In this document: positions 50,332 through 60,460 of the stretch, piece after piece
Layout of the letters: each line of letters begins with the position of its first letter
How positions within the stretch are numbered: the first letter of the stretch is position 1
From: Hymenobacter negativus
Lineage (GTDB): Bacteria > Bacteroidota > Bacteroidia > Cytophagales > Hymenobacteraceae
Assembly: GCF_017571495.1 (NCBI RefSeq)
Contig: NZ_JAGETZ010000006.1
Span: 242,141-306,140, forward strand
DNA length: 64,000 bases
Direction of reading: 5' to 3'
Made by a program: the position numbers and the translations under genes
The notes under the pieces: model-generated
The model's database searches: none
Seen by the model: the letters and a program-made list of their open reading frames with translations, nothing else
Told to the model about the DNA's origin: nothing

Positions 50332-51924
50332 CTAGAAGGTGACGCCCGCCGTCACGGCCGTCGTGTAGCGAGTATTATTCACCTTGATGAGTGGCTCCTG
50401 GCCACCCAAGCTGTAGGGCGTATAATTCCGGTCGAAGGTGGTGTACACCACGGCGGCATCGAGGAAGAAGTTGCCTTGGCGCAAGCCGGCGCCGGCAGTG
50501 TAGAAATTCTGCACCCGCTCGTTGTTGGTATCTGCCTTGTAGGGGTCGCCGTAGCGGGCGTAGCCCAGCCGCACCCGGAACACATCGAAGCGGCCCTCCG
50601 CGCCAAAGCGCAGGTTGACAGTATTCTTGTACTGGTTCTGAATGTCGGCATTCTGCGACGAGAAGGAATAGTTATCACCGTTGGCGGTGTTGGGCGAGCT
50701 GTGCAGGCGGGCCTGGCCGTAGCCCACATACTCTACATCACCCGTCACGAAGCCGTGCTTGCCCAGCGTGTAGGCGACGCCACCATTGGCCCGGAAAGGC
50801 GTCGTAATAGCGTAATCATAGTCATTGGGTAGTGCATCGACCGACGAAGTGCCGATTGGTCCAGTCGGCAATGAAACTGATACCACATCGTTACCCTGCG
50901 CCGTAAAAGTGGTTGTGAAACTGGCATTATAGCTATTCGAAAGCCGCATGTATGTCGGCGTTTGAATAGATGCACCCACTCGTAGCGCATCTGTAGCCCG
51001 AACAATAGCCCCAATACGAGCATTGATGCCAGTTCCGGTGGTTTTGGAATCCTCGTGTAGTGTGAAACTGCTAAGATGGGTAGTTGGGTCAGTTTCAGTT
51101 TCGGTGAGGTCCTTCGTTATCGTGTGATTGGAGCTTACAATCCCAATTCCAAATCCTAAATAAAGCCGGTCGCGGTAGCTGGCACCATAACCTAAGTCAA
51201 ACTGTGATATAGAGCCCTTTGACGTCACATATTCTGACTGCCCGATAGGCCCACGGCGTGTAGTTGATGTAATAGCAGTAATCGAGTCATTAATAGTACC
51301 TCCAGGAACACGAACTCGATTTACATCCGTCAGGTAAGCGCCATACGCCAAACCATCCAAGCCATAATCAACCGTATTATAATTTCCAGACCCCCCTTGC
51401 CGACGAATATCTAAGAAATAGTCCAAACCAGCAGTGCCACGGAGCGAAGCCAAGTACGACTGGTCGTTGCCCACCGAGCCCTGGTAGCGGGAGGCTGTGT
51501 TAAAGTCAGCTAGTCGGGTAAAGCCTAGTGCGAAAGCACCGCCACGCCAGTTAGAGCTCTGGTCATCATCAGGCCGGCGGGTGGCGAACACCATGCCGAT
51601 GCTGCCCAGGTGAAAGCTGTTCTTAGTTTCATTCACTGCCGCAGCGGAGTTGCCATCAATGCGGGCATCGCTCTGCCCCAACCCAATGCCCGGCGTGATA
51701 TGGGCTTCTGATTTTTGGAACAGCCCTAGGCCGGCTGGGTTGCTGGTCAGGTTGCCAAAGTCGGCACCTAGGGCCACATTGGCCCCGCCGATGCCCTGCG
51801 TCCGGGCCGGGCCGCCAAACTGCAGCCGCGAATATTGCAGCGCGTCGCTGGCGCCTTGGGCAAAGGCGTGGCTGGCCTGCCCTACTACGAGGGCCAGGCT
51901 AAGCCGAATAATCCGTTTTTTCAT
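50332..51924 (-). CDS. FadL/OmpP1-like outer-membrane transporter
   Basis: 530 residues from the ATG at 51924 (KKRIIRLSLALVVGQASHAFAQ signal peptide). SRLQFGGPARTQGIGGANVALGADFGNLTSNPAGLGLF is the plug start of FadL-like and PorV-like barrels; the end has strands such as VNLRFGAEGRFDVFRVRLGYARYG and YTPYSLGGQEPLIKVNNTRYT. Such barrels take up hydrophobic compounds or, in PorV, shuttle T9SS cargo; the length favours the transporter type. Codons from about 50880 to 51430 are much AT-richer than the ends. A Met-20 longer frame to 51984 is unlikely. Confidence 0.8.
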   Translation of the reverse strand: MKKRIIRLSLALVVGQASHAFAQGASDALQYSRLQFGGPARTQGIGGANVALGADFGNLTSNPAGLGLFQKSEAHITPGIGLGQSDARIDGNSAAAVNETKNSFHLGSIGMVFATRRPDDDQSSNWRGGAFALGFTRLADFNTASRYQGSVGNDQSYLASLRGTAGLDYFLDIRRQGGSGNYNTVDYGLDGLAYGAYLTDVNRVRVPGGTINDSITAITSTTRRGPIGQSEYVTSKGSISQFDLGYGASYRDRLYLGFGIGIVSSNHTITKDLTETETDPTTHLSSFTLHEDSKTTGTGINARIGAIVRATDALRVGASIQTPTYMRLSNSYNASFTTTFTAQGNDVVSVSLPTGPIGTSSVDALPNDYDYAITTPFRANGGVAYTLGKHGFVTGDVEYVGYGQARLHSSPNTANGDNYSFSSQNADIQNQYKNTVNLRFGAEGRFDVFRVRLGYARYGDPYKADTNNERVQNFYTAGAGLRQGNFFLDAAVVYTTFDRNYTPYSLGGQEPLIKVNNTRYTTAVTAGVTF

Positions 51925-51999
51925 GGGAGTAGGAAGAAAAAAGAGCCGGCCGTCGGGCCGGCTCAATCGAGGGTTTTTCCGCAAAAAGAAAGATGCTGG

Positions 52000-53436
52000 T
52001 TAGTTGCCACGACCACGGCTGTGGCCGCCTCCACCGCCGCCCCCACCACCGCCATACGACGGGGCCGAGTACGAAGGCTGGCTGCTGGAACGCTGGGGCT
52101 GCTCATATGAGCGCTGGGGCTGCTCGTACGTGCGTTGGGGTTGCTCGTAGGTGCGCTGGGGCTGGCTATAGGTTTGCTGGCGCGACTGGTCGTAGGAGCG
52201 CTGGCGCGTCTGCGAGGCATCGCTTGCCTGGCCGGCATTATTGGCGGGCTCACTGAATACGTTCTGGAAGAAGCCACCCCGACGCCGCTGGCTTTCCTGC
52301 GCCTGACCTGCAGCCGGCTGCATCTGGCCTGGCATGCTCTGCGGCTGTGCATCGGCAGCGTTGCGCGAGCGACCACGGCTTACCTGGTCCTGCATTGGTT
52401 GCGCATCGGGAGTAGCCGTAGCAGGCTGCATATCGCGGTAGCGGGGCTGCGCCACTGCGTCCATTTGCCTAGGGCGGTTGCCGTAAGAATCGGCTGAACG
52501 GTCCGTCATAACGGCAGAGTTAGCTTTCACATCTGCGGAGCGCACGCGGCCACCTTCATTTGCCATGCCATTGGGCATCGACTGCGGCGTGTTGCTGCCA
52601 GGGGCCATTCTTTCACTGCGCACACGGCCACCACCCGTGGCACCCGAAGTACCAGGAGATGCTACACTGCCAACGCCCGCATTGCTGCGGCCTTCCGAAG
52701 TCCGGTCGGTGCGGTGGCCGGAGGTACGACCCCGGCCGCTTTCGCCGTTGTAGCCACCACCATAGTAGCCATTGCCGTAGTTACTACCGTAATAATTGTT
52801 GCCGTAGTAGCCACCCGAGCCATAGTAGCCACCATAGAAGCGGCTGTTATAGTAATAGGGGTCATAGAACCCACCTCCGTAACCATAGCCGTAGGGGCGG
52901 TAGCCATAGCCACCGTATCCGTAGCTCCCATAGCCCCAGGGCCGGCCAAAGCCGAAGCTGATGCTCAACCCCGAACCGTAGTATGGGCTGTAGCCGTAAG
53001 GGCTGTAGAACGAGCTGTAAAACGGGTCGTAGCCGCCGTATACTCCGCCATAGCCATACCCGTAGCTCATGTTGAGTGACGTGTAGGGGCTGTAGGGGGC
53101 GTAGTAGCCCACACCTGGCCCGTAATAGGTAGCCGAGCTGTAGCTAGGCACGCCGCGCATGTAGGTGTACGTGTTGTCGTAGTACTGGTCCGAGCCCGAG
53201 CTTTGGCTATTCTGGCGGGCTGTAGTGCCGTTGGTCCCGCCGTTGTAGTCGGGGTTAGCCGCTTCGTCGGTGGTAGTCGCCGTCGTAGGGGCTTGGCTTA
53301 CCACCATCGAGGTGCGGTCTTTAGAAGAATAATAAACCCCGTCGTCTTCCGAAGAAGTTAGGGCCGACGTACCCGCGCAGCCGCCCAGCGCAAGCAGGGC
53401 AAAAGCGGGCAAATAAGCGGTGAGTAGGTTTTTCAT
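52000..53436 (-). CDS. Gly/Tyr-rich lipoprotein with YEQPQR repeats
   Basis: 478 residues. Signal plus lipobox (AFALLALGGC), a Ser/Thr linker, then ~130 residues of Tyr, Gly, Ser and Pro (YGYGYGGVYGGYDPFYSS, YYGSGGYYGNNYYGSNYG), a polar Arg/Met/Gln part, and at the end four to five near-perfect 7-residue repeats RTYEQPQ / RSYEQPQ. The protein closes with ten Gly and HSRGRGN. Low complexity suggests a surface, adhesive or condensate-forming role. I know similar lipoproteins (annotated vitellogenin-like) in Hymenobacter, without function. It is the window's most repetitive coding sequence. Confidence 0.75.
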   Translation of the reverse strand: MKNLLTAYLPAFALLALGGCAGTSALTSSEDDGVYYSSKDRTSMVVSQAPTTATTTDEAANPDYNGGTNGTTARQNSQSSGSDQYYDNTYTYMRGVPSYSSATYYGPGVGYYAPYSPYTSLNMSYGYGYGGVYGGYDPFYSSFYSPYGYSPYYGSGLSISFGFGRPWGYGSYGYGGYGYRPYGYGYGGGFYDPYYYNSRFYGGYYGSGGYYGNNYYGSNYGNGYYGGGYNGESGRGRTSGHRTDRTSEGRSNAGVGSVASPGTSGATGGGRVRSERMAPGSNTPQSMPNGMANEGGRVRSADVKANSAVMTDRSADSYGNRPRQMDAVAQPRYRDMQPATATPDAQPMQDQVSRGRSRNAADAQPQSMPGQMQPAAGQAQESQRRRGGFFQNVFSEPANNAGQASDASQTRQRSYDQSRQQTYSQPQRTYEQPQRTYEQPQRSYEQPQRSSSQPSYSAPSYGGGGGGGGGGHSRGRGN

Positions 53437-53700
53437 GACGGAAAAAAGGTGAGGGTGGGTAGCCTGTTGTAAAGTAACGAACTATACGGTGGAAGAGGGA
53501 TGAAGAGGCTAATAATCAGACCCGATTCAACTAAAAATACTGGAAAGCAAGCAGGTTTGTACCGTTGGCAGAATAACAGCAGCTCTGCGCGTAGGTCCGC
53601 ATTTTAGTAACGTAATTTGAACCCGAAACGGTGCCCCGGGTTCAATTCAAATGTTGTACCAGAGTTGGGAACTTTTCCGATTACCCCTAAGATGCCTCCT

Positions 53701-55176
53701 ATGAGCAAAAAGTTGCCTACCCGCCAGGAAGATTATTCGCTTTGGTACAACGAGTTAGTGAAGCGCGCTGGTCTGGCCGAAAATTCGGCCGTGCGCGGCT
53801 GCATGGTCATTAAACCCTACGGCTACGCCATTTGGGAAAAAATGCAGCGCCAATTGGACGACATGTTCAAGCGTACTGGTCACGAAAACGCCTATTTCCC
53901 GCTCTTCGTACCCAAAAGCCTGTTTGAGGCCGAAGAAAAAAACGCGGAAGGCTTCGCTAAAGAGTGCGCCGTGGTAACGCACTACCGCCTCCAGACCGAC
54001 CCCGACAAGCCGGGCAAGCTGCGCGTTGACCCCAACGCCAAGCTGGAAGAAGAGTTGGTGGTGCGGCCCACTTCGGAGGCCATTATCTGGAGCACCTACA
54101 AAAACTGGGTGCAGAGCTACCGCGACCTGCCGCTGCTCATCAACCAGTGGGCCAACGTGGTACGCTGGGAAATGCGGACCCGCCTTTTCCTGCGCACCGC
54201 CGAATTTTTGTGGCAGGAGGGCCATACTGCTCATGCCACCGCCGAGGAAGCAGTAGCCGAAACCCGCCAGATGCTGGACGTGTACGCCGAGTTTGCTGAA
54301 GAGCACATGGCGCTGCCGGTGGTGAAAGGCGTGAAAACCCCCAACGAGCGTTTTGCCGGAGCGGAGGATACCTACTGCATCGAAGCCTTGATGCAGGATG
54401 GCAAGGCGCTGCAAGCCGGCACCAGCCACTTCCTGGGGCAAAACTTCGCCAAAGCGTTTGATGTGCAGTTTGCCAACAAAGAAGGTGTGCGTGAGCACGT
54501 GTGGGGTACCAGCTGGGGCGTAAGCACCCGCCTCATGGGCGCCCTCGTCATGGCTCATTCCGACGATGAAGGCCTGGTGCTGCCACCCAAGCTGGCGCCT
54601 ATCCAAGTGGTTATTGTACCCGTTTACAAAACTGGCGAGCTCGACGCCCTGTTGGAGCGCATCAAGCCCATTCAGATGGGCCTCATTGCCCGGGGCATCT
54701 CGGTGAAGCTGGACGCCCGCGATACCGAGCGCCCTGGCTTCAAGTTTGCCGAATGGGAGTTGAAAGGGGTGCCCGTACGCCTGGCCATCGGCGCACGCGA
54801 CCTCGACGCGGGCACGGTAGAAGTGGTACGCCGCGACACCAAGGAGAAAATGAGCTTGCCACTAGCCGACATCGTGGCCAGCGTAGACCAGCTCCTGACC
54901 GACATTCAGACCAACATCTACAACAAGGCCCGGGGCTTCCGCGACGCGCACACGACCCGCGTGGACAGCTACGACGAGTTCAAGCGGATGCTGGACGAGG
55001 AGCCCGGGTTCCTGCTGGCCCACTACGACGGCACTTCCGAAACAGAGGAGCGCATCAAGGACGAAACCAAAGCCACTGTGCGCTGCTTGCCGCTAAACGA
55101 AGCCGACGAAGAAGGCATCTGCATGGTGACGGGCAAGCCCAGCCCGCGCCGCGCTTATTTCGCCCGCGCTTACTAA
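53701..55176 (+). CDS. proS: Prolyl-tRNA synthetase
   Basis: 491 residues from the ATG at 53701 ([19 protein letters not shown]); a frame to a TTG at 53617 or an ATG at 53692 is less likely. Class II synthetase of the short eukaryote/archaeon-like type without an editing insertion: [21 protein letters not shown], motif 2 in [21 protein letters not shown] and motif 3 near [21 protein letters not shown]. The C-terminus [22 protein letters not shown] is typical. The 264 bp upstream show no gene; GTAATTTG at 53612-53619 is a near match to a -7 box. Confidence 0.95.
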   Translation: MSKKLPTRQEDYSLWYNELVKRAGLAENSAVRGCMVIKPYGYAIWEKMQRQLDDMFKRTGHENAYFPLFVPKSLFEAEEKNAEGFAKECAVVTHYRLQTDPDKPGKLRVDPNAKLEEELVVRPTSEAIIWSTYKNWVQSYRDLPLLINQWANVVRWEMRTRLFLRTAEFLWQEGHTAHATAEEAVAETRQMLDVYAEFAEEHMALPVVKGVKTPNERFAGAEDTYCIEALMQDGKALQAGTSHFLGQNFAKAFDVQFANKEGVREHVWGTSWGVSTRLMGALVMAHSDDEGLVLPPKLAPIQVVIVPVYKTGELDALLERIKPIQMGLIARGISVKLDARDTERPGFKFAEWELKGVPVRLAIGARDLDAGTVEVVRRDTKEKMSLPLADIVASVDQLLTDIQTNIYNKARGFRDAHTTRVDSYDEFKRMLDEEPGFLLAHYDGTSETEERIKDETKATVRCLPLNEADEEGICMVTGKPSPRRAYFARAY

Positions 55177-55205
55177 ACTGTATCAGCTGCTAAAGGCTTG
55201 GTCAA

Positions 55206-55239
55206 GAAGCCGCGCTGCTTGCCGAAGCAGCGCGGCTTC
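55206..55239 (+). terminator. Terminator after proS
   Basis: Perfect 15-bp stem GAAGCCGCGCTGCTT / AAGCAGCGCGGCTTC with a 4-base loop, 30 bp past the stop. No T-run follows. Confidence 0.75.
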
Positions 55240-55442
55240 CTAGTGAAAGCAGGGGTGACAGATGCATCTTAAAAAGAACTGTGATAGTGCCCTGAGCGAA
55301 GCATCGCGCAAAAAAAGTGCGCTTTTAAGTGCCTGCTACGCCATCTGTGCTACTATCTTCGGGTTTAGTTCTGAAGCAGAAAGAGTACCGTGCGGCTTTA
55401 GTAATATTTTCACAATCAATAAATAATATTCCAGACTCCACT

Positions 55443-55871
55443 ATGAAACAGTTGTTACTACTTGGGTTTCTGAGTTGCGCGGCCCTGACCGGACAAGCCC
55501 AGTCGACCCCTATGCAAGTGCCAGCTAAAGCCTCCAGCCAGCTAGCCGACCTGATGGACCTTACCAAAGCAGAGGTATCGAAAAAGTCCACCGTGAAGGC
55601 CAAAACCCACGCCGAAGCTCGCCCCGAACTGAACCGTTACCTCGTGATTTCGGCCAATGACTTTCTGCAAGTGACGAACAATGCCCCGACCAAAGAGGCA
55701 TACCTGCAGTGCATCGACAAAGGCTTGGCCCGCCTGGCCCCGCTCACCACCAATGTGCAGGACCGCCAGCAGGTAGCCGAGTACTTTCAGGAGCTAATGG
55801 AAATTGTTGGGCTGGAAAGCTCGGATGGCCGTCTGGCTTCTTTCGTGGCCCAGCCTAAGGCAGAGAAATAA
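55443..55871 (+). CDS. Small secreted protein of unknown function
   Basis: 142 residues from the ATG at 55443, which opens a signal peptide (MKQLLLLGFLSCAALTGQAQ); the frame continues upstream to 55329 without meaning. The mature protein is helical: SSQLADLMDLTKAEVSKKS, YLVISANDFLQVTNNAPTKEAYLQCIDKGLARLAPL, YFQELMEIVGLESSDGRL. It may be one of the DUF4844-type periplasmic proteins, but I am not sure. A strong terminator lies ~100 bp downstream, shared with the convergent OmpA-like gene. Confidence 0.7.
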   Translation: MKQLLLLGFLSCAALTGQAQSTPMQVPAKASSQLADLMDLTKAEVSKKSTVKAKTHAEARPELNRYLVISANDFLQVTNNAPTKEAYLQCIDKGLARLAPLTTNVQDRQQVAEYFQELMEIVGLESSDGRLASFVAQPKAEK

Positions 55872-55974
55872 CCGACGAAGCACATCATACTGAGTGCGGT
55901 CCAGGTACATTAAAAGCAGTATAGCTGCTTCGGCTTCTCTCAAAACGACGTTCCTTTTTCAAAATAACATAAAC

Positions 55975-56010
55975 AAAGAGCCCCGAATCCAGCTGGATTC
56001 GGGGCTCTTT
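55975..56010. terminator. Bidirectional terminator
   Basis: Perfect 16-bp stem AAAGAGCCCCGAATCC / GGATTCGGGGCTCTTT with a 4-base loop between convergent genes; A- and T-runs flank both sides. Confidence 0.9.
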
Positions 56011-56028
56011 GCGTTAATGGCGGGTTGC

Positions 56029-58107
56029 TTACTTCTTGGTGATGGTAAATTCTACCCGGCGGTTTTTGGAGCGGCTTTCCTCTTGGTCGTTGCTGGCAAT
56101 GGGCATGGTGCCCCCAAAGCCTTCGGTGGTGATACGGCCGCCATTGATGCCGTGCGAGACGAGGTATTTCTTCACTTCATTCACGCGGTCTTGGCTCAGT
56201 TTGAGGTTGAGCGCGGGGTCACCTTGGTTGTCGGTGTGGCCGGAGAGCTTGATTTCCACCGTGGGGTAGTCCTTCAGGATGCGGATGAGGCGCAACAGCT
56301 CAGGATAGGAACTGGTGTTGAGGTAGTACTTGCTCTGGGGGAAGAAGATGTTGTTCATTTTCACTGTCTGGCCCACGTTGAAGGGTACCAGGTACAGGTC
56401 CTTTTTCTCTTCCGAGTACTTGTCCTTGGCCGTTACGTCGAGGTTAGCGTTTTCGGCGATGTAGCCTTTGGCTTCGGCCCGGTAGCCGTATTGCACGCCG
56501 CTGGGCAGCACAATGGTGTAGGAGCCGTCGGCGGGGTCGGTTTCGGTCACGCCGATTTCTTCGCCGGTCAGCAGGTTTTCGTAGTGAATAATGGCCTTGA
56601 TGGGCTTGCCGGTGTTCACGTCGAGCACGCGGCCGGTTACCAGCGTCACCACTTCGGGCTGGAAGGCGGGTGCCAGCGAGATGCGGAAAATGTCCTTGGA
56701 GCCATCCACGCCGTTGCGCGACGACACCAAGTAGGCATCCTGACCGGCAGCTGAAATGGTATAGTAGGCGTCGAAGTCGGGCGAGTTCACCACCGGGCCT
56801 AGGTTGCGGGGCGGGCTCCAGTTGGTCCAGGTGTCGTCGAGGCGCTTGGTGTAGAAGATGTCGGACTTGCCGTAGCCGCCGCGGCCTTCGCTGGCAAAAT
56901 ACAGGGTCTTTTCATCAGCCGCGAGGAAGGGGGCGAAGTCCGATTTGGCCGTGTTTACATTCGGGCCGAGGCTCTTGGGCTTGCCCCAGGTATTGTTTTG
57001 CTCAGGCACCGGGAAGCTCACGAAGATGTCTTGGCCGCCCATGCCGTCGGGGCGCTCCACGGCCATGAGCAGTGCCTTGCCCGAGGTGGCGAGGAAGAAG
57101 TCGACGTGCTCTTTGTCCAGGTTCACGAAGTCTTTGATGACCTGGGGCACCGGCTGGGTCCAGCCCATGCGGGTACGCTTGGTGAGGCTGCAGCCGAGCG
57201 GGTCCATGGTCCCGTCGCGGTTGTAGATGTTGATGAGGATGGCGTTCTGGCCGTTGGCCGATACCGAGGCGATGCCGTTGGGGTCGTCGGGGGTGTTCAC
57301 GGGGCCGCCGAGGTTTTTGGCCAGGCTCCAGGTTTTGTTTTTGCCGCTGGTCAGGGTGGAGTAGTACACGTCCTGCGGGTCGCGGCCGCCGCCCACGTTG
57401 TCGGGGTTGCTTTCGCGGGCGAAGTAGAGCGTGCGGCCGTTAGGCGAAATCACGGGGTGGGTTTCCACGTAGCGTGTGTTCACGTTCGGGCCCAGGCTCA
57501 CGAGCGAGGAGTCAAACTGCGTCGACTTTACGGCATCGGGGCCTTTCTCTTCGGTGAAGGCCTGCTTTACCATTGTAGAGGGCACGTCGGCAATGCCGAT
57601 GGCGTCAATCTGGTTCACGCCTTCCACCTTGGCCGTGTTCATGTACACCTTCACGCCCAGGGTGCGGTATTCGGCGGCCGGGAACTTCACTTCGAGGGTG
57701 CGGTAGGCTTCGGGCAGGGGGCCAGGCTTATCGTTGGTGTACACCTCGTGGTGCTCGCCCTTGGTATCCACCAATTCTACTTTGGTGATGGAGCCAGGGT
57801 TGAAGTTCTCTACAATGGTCACCTGCTGGGCCGATACCGAGCGCGCAAAGCGCACTTCGATAAACTCGTTCGGGCCCTCCTTACGGGGAATCCAGGCATC
57901 GTTGCTGATTTGGCCCAGCGGCAGGGCATTGGGCGTGCTCAGTACCTGCGAAGGCGAGAATGGGTCCTTGCCTTCAGACTTTTGCGACGATACTGCCACC
58001 AGGCGGGCGGCCCATTGCACGTGCTGGGCCTGGGCGGCCTGGGCGGTGAACAAGGCAATGCCAATGGGCACGGCGGCCAACAGATTCCTCATAAGATAAT
58101 TATTCAT
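56029..58107 (-). CDS. OmpA-family protein with PD40 propeller
   Basis: 692 residues from the ATG at 58107. Signal peptide (LLAAVPIGIALFTAQAAQA), an N-terminal beta domain (VRFARSVSAQQVTIVENF, KVELVDTKGEHHEVYTND), WD40-like PD40 repeats (GRTLYFARESNPDNVGGG, EKTLYFASEGRGGYGKSD, AYLVSSRNGVDGSKDIF), a carboxypeptidase-regulatory-like domain (TGRVLDVNTGKPIKAIIHYE) and a C-terminal OmpA peptidoglycan-binding domain (VEIKLSGHTDNQGDPALNLKLSQDRVNEVKKYL). It links the outer membrane to peptidoglycan; members of this set include T9SS accessory protein PorE, but this is only a family relation. Confidence 0.9.
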   Translation of the reverse strand: MNNYLMRNLLAAVPIGIALFTAQAAQAQHVQWAARLVAVSSQKSEGKDPFSPSQVLSTPNALPLGQISNDAWIPRKEGPNEFIEVRFARSVSAQQVTIVENFNPGSITKVELVDTKGEHHEVYTNDKPGPLPEAYRTLEVKFPAAEYRTLGVKVYMNTAKVEGVNQIDAIGIADVPSTMVKQAFTEEKGPDAVKSTQFDSSLVSLGPNVNTRYVETHPVISPNGRTLYFARESNPDNVGGGRDPQDVYYSTLTSGKNKTWSLAKNLGGPVNTPDDPNGIASVSANGQNAILINIYNRDGTMDPLGCSLTKRTRMGWTQPVPQVIKDFVNLDKEHVDFFLATSGKALLMAVERPDGMGGQDIFVSFPVPEQNNTWGKPKSLGPNVNTAKSDFAPFLAADEKTLYFASEGRGGYGKSDIFYTKRLDDTWTNWSPPRNLGPVVNSPDFDAYYTISAAGQDAYLVSSRNGVDGSKDIFRISLAPAFQPEVVTLVTGRVLDVNTGKPIKAIIHYENLLTGEEIGVTETDPADGSYTIVLPSGVQYGYRAEAKGYIAENANLDVTAKDKYSEEKKDLYLVPFNVGQTVKMNNIFFPQSKYYLNTSSYPELLRLIRILKDYPTVEIKLSGHTDNQGDPALNLKLSQDRVNEVKKYLVSHGINGGRITTEGFGGTMPIASNDQEESRSKNRRVEFTITKK

Positions 58108-58149
58108 GGTAACGATAGTAGAAAAAAGTTTTGATACGACGGTGCTGGG

Positions 58150-58157
58150 CAAATTTA
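58150..58157 (-). promoter_or_regulatory. Candidate -7 box of the OmpA-family gene
   Basis: TAAATTTG on the minus strand, 43 bp before the ATG at 58107; no -33 TTTG at the usual distance. Confidence 0.45.
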
Positions 58158-58289
58158 CATCAGTGTCGCTGTGGGAGCTATATTTTGGGACAGCTAACTT
58201 AGTAAAAAACTATTTCATGAACCTCTGCGGCCAACCTGTTACCTTTCCGCTACGGCCCACCGACGGGGTAAGTTGAAGGCCGAACGGAC

Positions 58290-60380
58290 GTGGTAAACCA
58301 ATGGTTCTCGGCAGGTAGAGCAGCGGTGGCGCGTGGCGCGGCAGGCAGCTTGCGCATGGCGGGGCTATTGGGCCTGCTGGGGCTGCTGCCGCTGGCGGGA
58401 CGGGCGCAGGTGCTGGTGGGAGCCACGGCGTTTGGGCCGGTGTTTCGGGGGCTGCGGCCGGCCGGGGCCGATACTTCGCTGCTGCTGGTGGCGCGGGCCC
58501 GGCGGGTGGGCGTGAGCACCTTCGTGCAAACCAGCGGGGCACGGGGCTACCTGCATTTTGGGAACCAGCAGGTGCGCTACCGGGTGGGCACCGACATGAT
58601 TTACGACTCGCGGGGCGTGCCGCCCTTCGTGCGGGAAGACTACGGGGCCGACCTCGCCCACATCATCACCCTGGATGCGGCCCAGCACTGGCAGGTGGGC
58701 CAGCAGCTGCACTACGACCAGAGCAGGGCCAATGCCACCCGCACCGGCCTGTGGCTGGGCCGCCTGGGCTACCAGACCCGCCTGCGGCCCGGCCACGCCG
58801 CCGATACGCTGTCGCAAATGCGGCTGACGCTGCTGGGGGGCCTAGCCACCGACACCCGCAACGGCCGCTCCGATGCCGGGGCGGCCTATGGTTTCGATGC
58901 GGCGGCCATCTACTTTGCCAATGGACTAGCCGCTGCGCCGCTGGCGGTGCGCGTGCTGGGCACCCGCGCCAACCTGGGGCCGCGCATTATGCAGCGGCTG
59001 GTGGCCGAGGCCGTGGGGGAGCAGACCTTTCTGGAAGGGGCACCGCTCACGGTGCAGGGCCGCCTGGGCTACCGCACCAACCGCGCCGAGGACTACCTGC
59101 TGGGCTCGGTGCAGCGCATTCAGTCCGATACGGTGGCGGTGCAGGCGGGTGCTACCTACAAGCTGAACGAGTTTGCCACCCTGCGCTCCGATAATAGCCT
59201 GCTGGTGCCCAACCGGGCCTTCCGCTACCGGCGGCTGGGCGAGCGGCCCGATACCTTGCAGGACGTGGGCTACCGCCAGCGCGAGCTGGATACCCGCCAG
59301 GAGCTGCGCTTTGCCCAGCCCAAGCTGCAAACGTCCCTCAGCTTCAGCTACCACGAGCGTACGCGGGCCTATTACCTGGACAACTCCCGCTACCTGAATG
59401 TGCCGCGCCTGGCGGCGGCCCTGGCCCGCGAGCAGGTGAAAGACATCACGGAGCAAACCATTTTGTGGCAGGGCAACATGACCTGGCTGCCTTCGCCGCG
59501 GCACTCCTTGTCGTTGGCGGGCACGGCCCAGCTGCTGCGCGTGGATGCGCCGAGCAAGGACAACCAGCAAATCCGCGACGAGGCCCAGCACCTGCTGCGG
59601 CTGGTGTGGACGGGGCGCTGGGCCGGGGCTTTCCGCACCACGCTGGGCGTGGCCGGTGAGTACCGCCAGACCATCTTTATCCGGGCGAGCCAGAGTGCGG
59701 AGAACTACGACGACCACCTGCTGCATTGGGAGCCCGGCTTTACCTGGGCGCCGGGCAAGTGGAGCATCCGGTCGCAGTACCACCTGTGGGTGAGCTACCA
59801 GGTGCGCAACCTGGAGGCCGAGCAAGCCCGCAACCGCGCCAGCCGCGTGCTGGAACAAACCCAGGCCATCACCTACCAGCTGCAGCCGCGCTTGCTGCTG
59901 CTGGCCGACTACGTGCGCCGCGAAAACCGGGTGGGCCAGCTCAACTGGACGCAGTTTCGGGAGAGCCCGCTCGATACCAGCGTGACGCACGACCTCTCCG
60001 TGGGCGGGCGCCAGAGCTGGGTGGGCCGCCGGGGCAGCACCAGCCTGCGCCTGGGCTACCGCCTGCTGGAGCAGCGCAACTACGGCCGCGCTGCCCTGGT
60101 GCTCGACCAGCCCACCGGCCCGGCTACCTCCCTCATCTACCTGCACAACATCACCCGGCAGCAGGGGCCAGAACTGGCCGTGGAGCGCCATTCGGGCTCG
60201 GGCAGCTTCAACCTCACGGCCAGCATCTGGCTGCAATGGATGCGCACCTACTCAACCTACAGCCGGGGCAAGGGCACCTACTCCGGCAGCAGCTACACGG
60301 CCCTGGATTTGGACCGGGACACGCGCCGCGTGCTGCCCTACTTTGAGCTGGCGGCGGAGTGGCGGGTGGGGCATCGTTAG
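58290..60380 (+). CDS. Large outer-membrane beta-barrel-like protein
   Basis: Up to 696 residues. The GTG at 58290 opens the frame; the ATG at 58356 (AGLLGLLGLLPLAGRAQ) gives a cleaner signal peptide, so the true start is uncertain. After a ~70-residue lead, the sequence is a long run of amphipathic strands with Arg, Tyr and Leu (RLGYQTRLRPGHAADTLSQMRLTLLGG, LSLAGTAQLLRVDAP, YHLWVSYQVRNLEAEQARNRAS) ending YFELAAEWRVGHR, consistent with a wide barrel of 24 or so strands. No family recognised. GC is very high, so long antisense frames appear and are artefacts. A near -7 box (TACCTTTC) lies ~45 bp upstream. Confidence 0.7.
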   Translation: MVNQWFSAGRAAVARGAAGSLRMAGLLGLLGLLPLAGRAQVLVGATAFGPVFRGLRPAGADTSLLLVARARRVGVSTFVQTSGARGYLHFGNQQVRYRVGTDMIYDSRGVPPFVREDYGADLAHIITLDAAQHWQVGQQLHYDQSRANATRTGLWLGRLGYQTRLRPGHAADTLSQMRLTLLGGLATDTRNGRSDAGAAYGFDAAAIYFANGLAAAPLAVRVLGTRANLGPRIMQRLVAEAVGEQTFLEGAPLTVQGRLGYRTNRAEDYLLGSVQRIQSDTVAVQAGATYKLNEFATLRSDNSLLVPNRAFRYRRLGERPDTLQDVGYRQRELDTRQELRFAQPKLQTSLSFSYHERTRAYYLDNSRYLNVPRLAAALAREQVKDITEQTILWQGNMTWLPSPRHSLSLAGTAQLLRVDAPSKDNQQIRDEAQHLLRLVWTGRWAGAFRTTLGVAGEYRQTIFIRASQSAENYDDHLLHWEPGFTWAPGKWSIRSQYHLWVSYQVRNLEAEQARNRASRVLEQTQAITYQLQPRLLLLADYVRRENRVGQLNWTQFRESPLDTSVTHDLSVGGRQSWVGRRGSTSLRLGYRLLEQRNYGRAALVLDQPTGPATSLIYLHNITRQQGPELAVERHSGSGSFNLTASIWLQWMRTYSTYSRGKGTYSGSSYTALDLDRDTRRVLPYFELAAEWRVGHR

Positions 60381-60460
60381 CGCCGAGACACTTTATCCTG
60401 CCTAATGTTCTGCTTTCAATCCCTTTTCCTACCTTCCCACTTCACTAACCAACTACCCCA

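Noticed and set aside
58926..60236. 436-codon open frame antisense to the large barrel gene
   Set aside because: The opposite strand has a signal peptide and barrel strands; the antisense protein is His/Gln/Ala-rich as expected of a GC-rich shadow.
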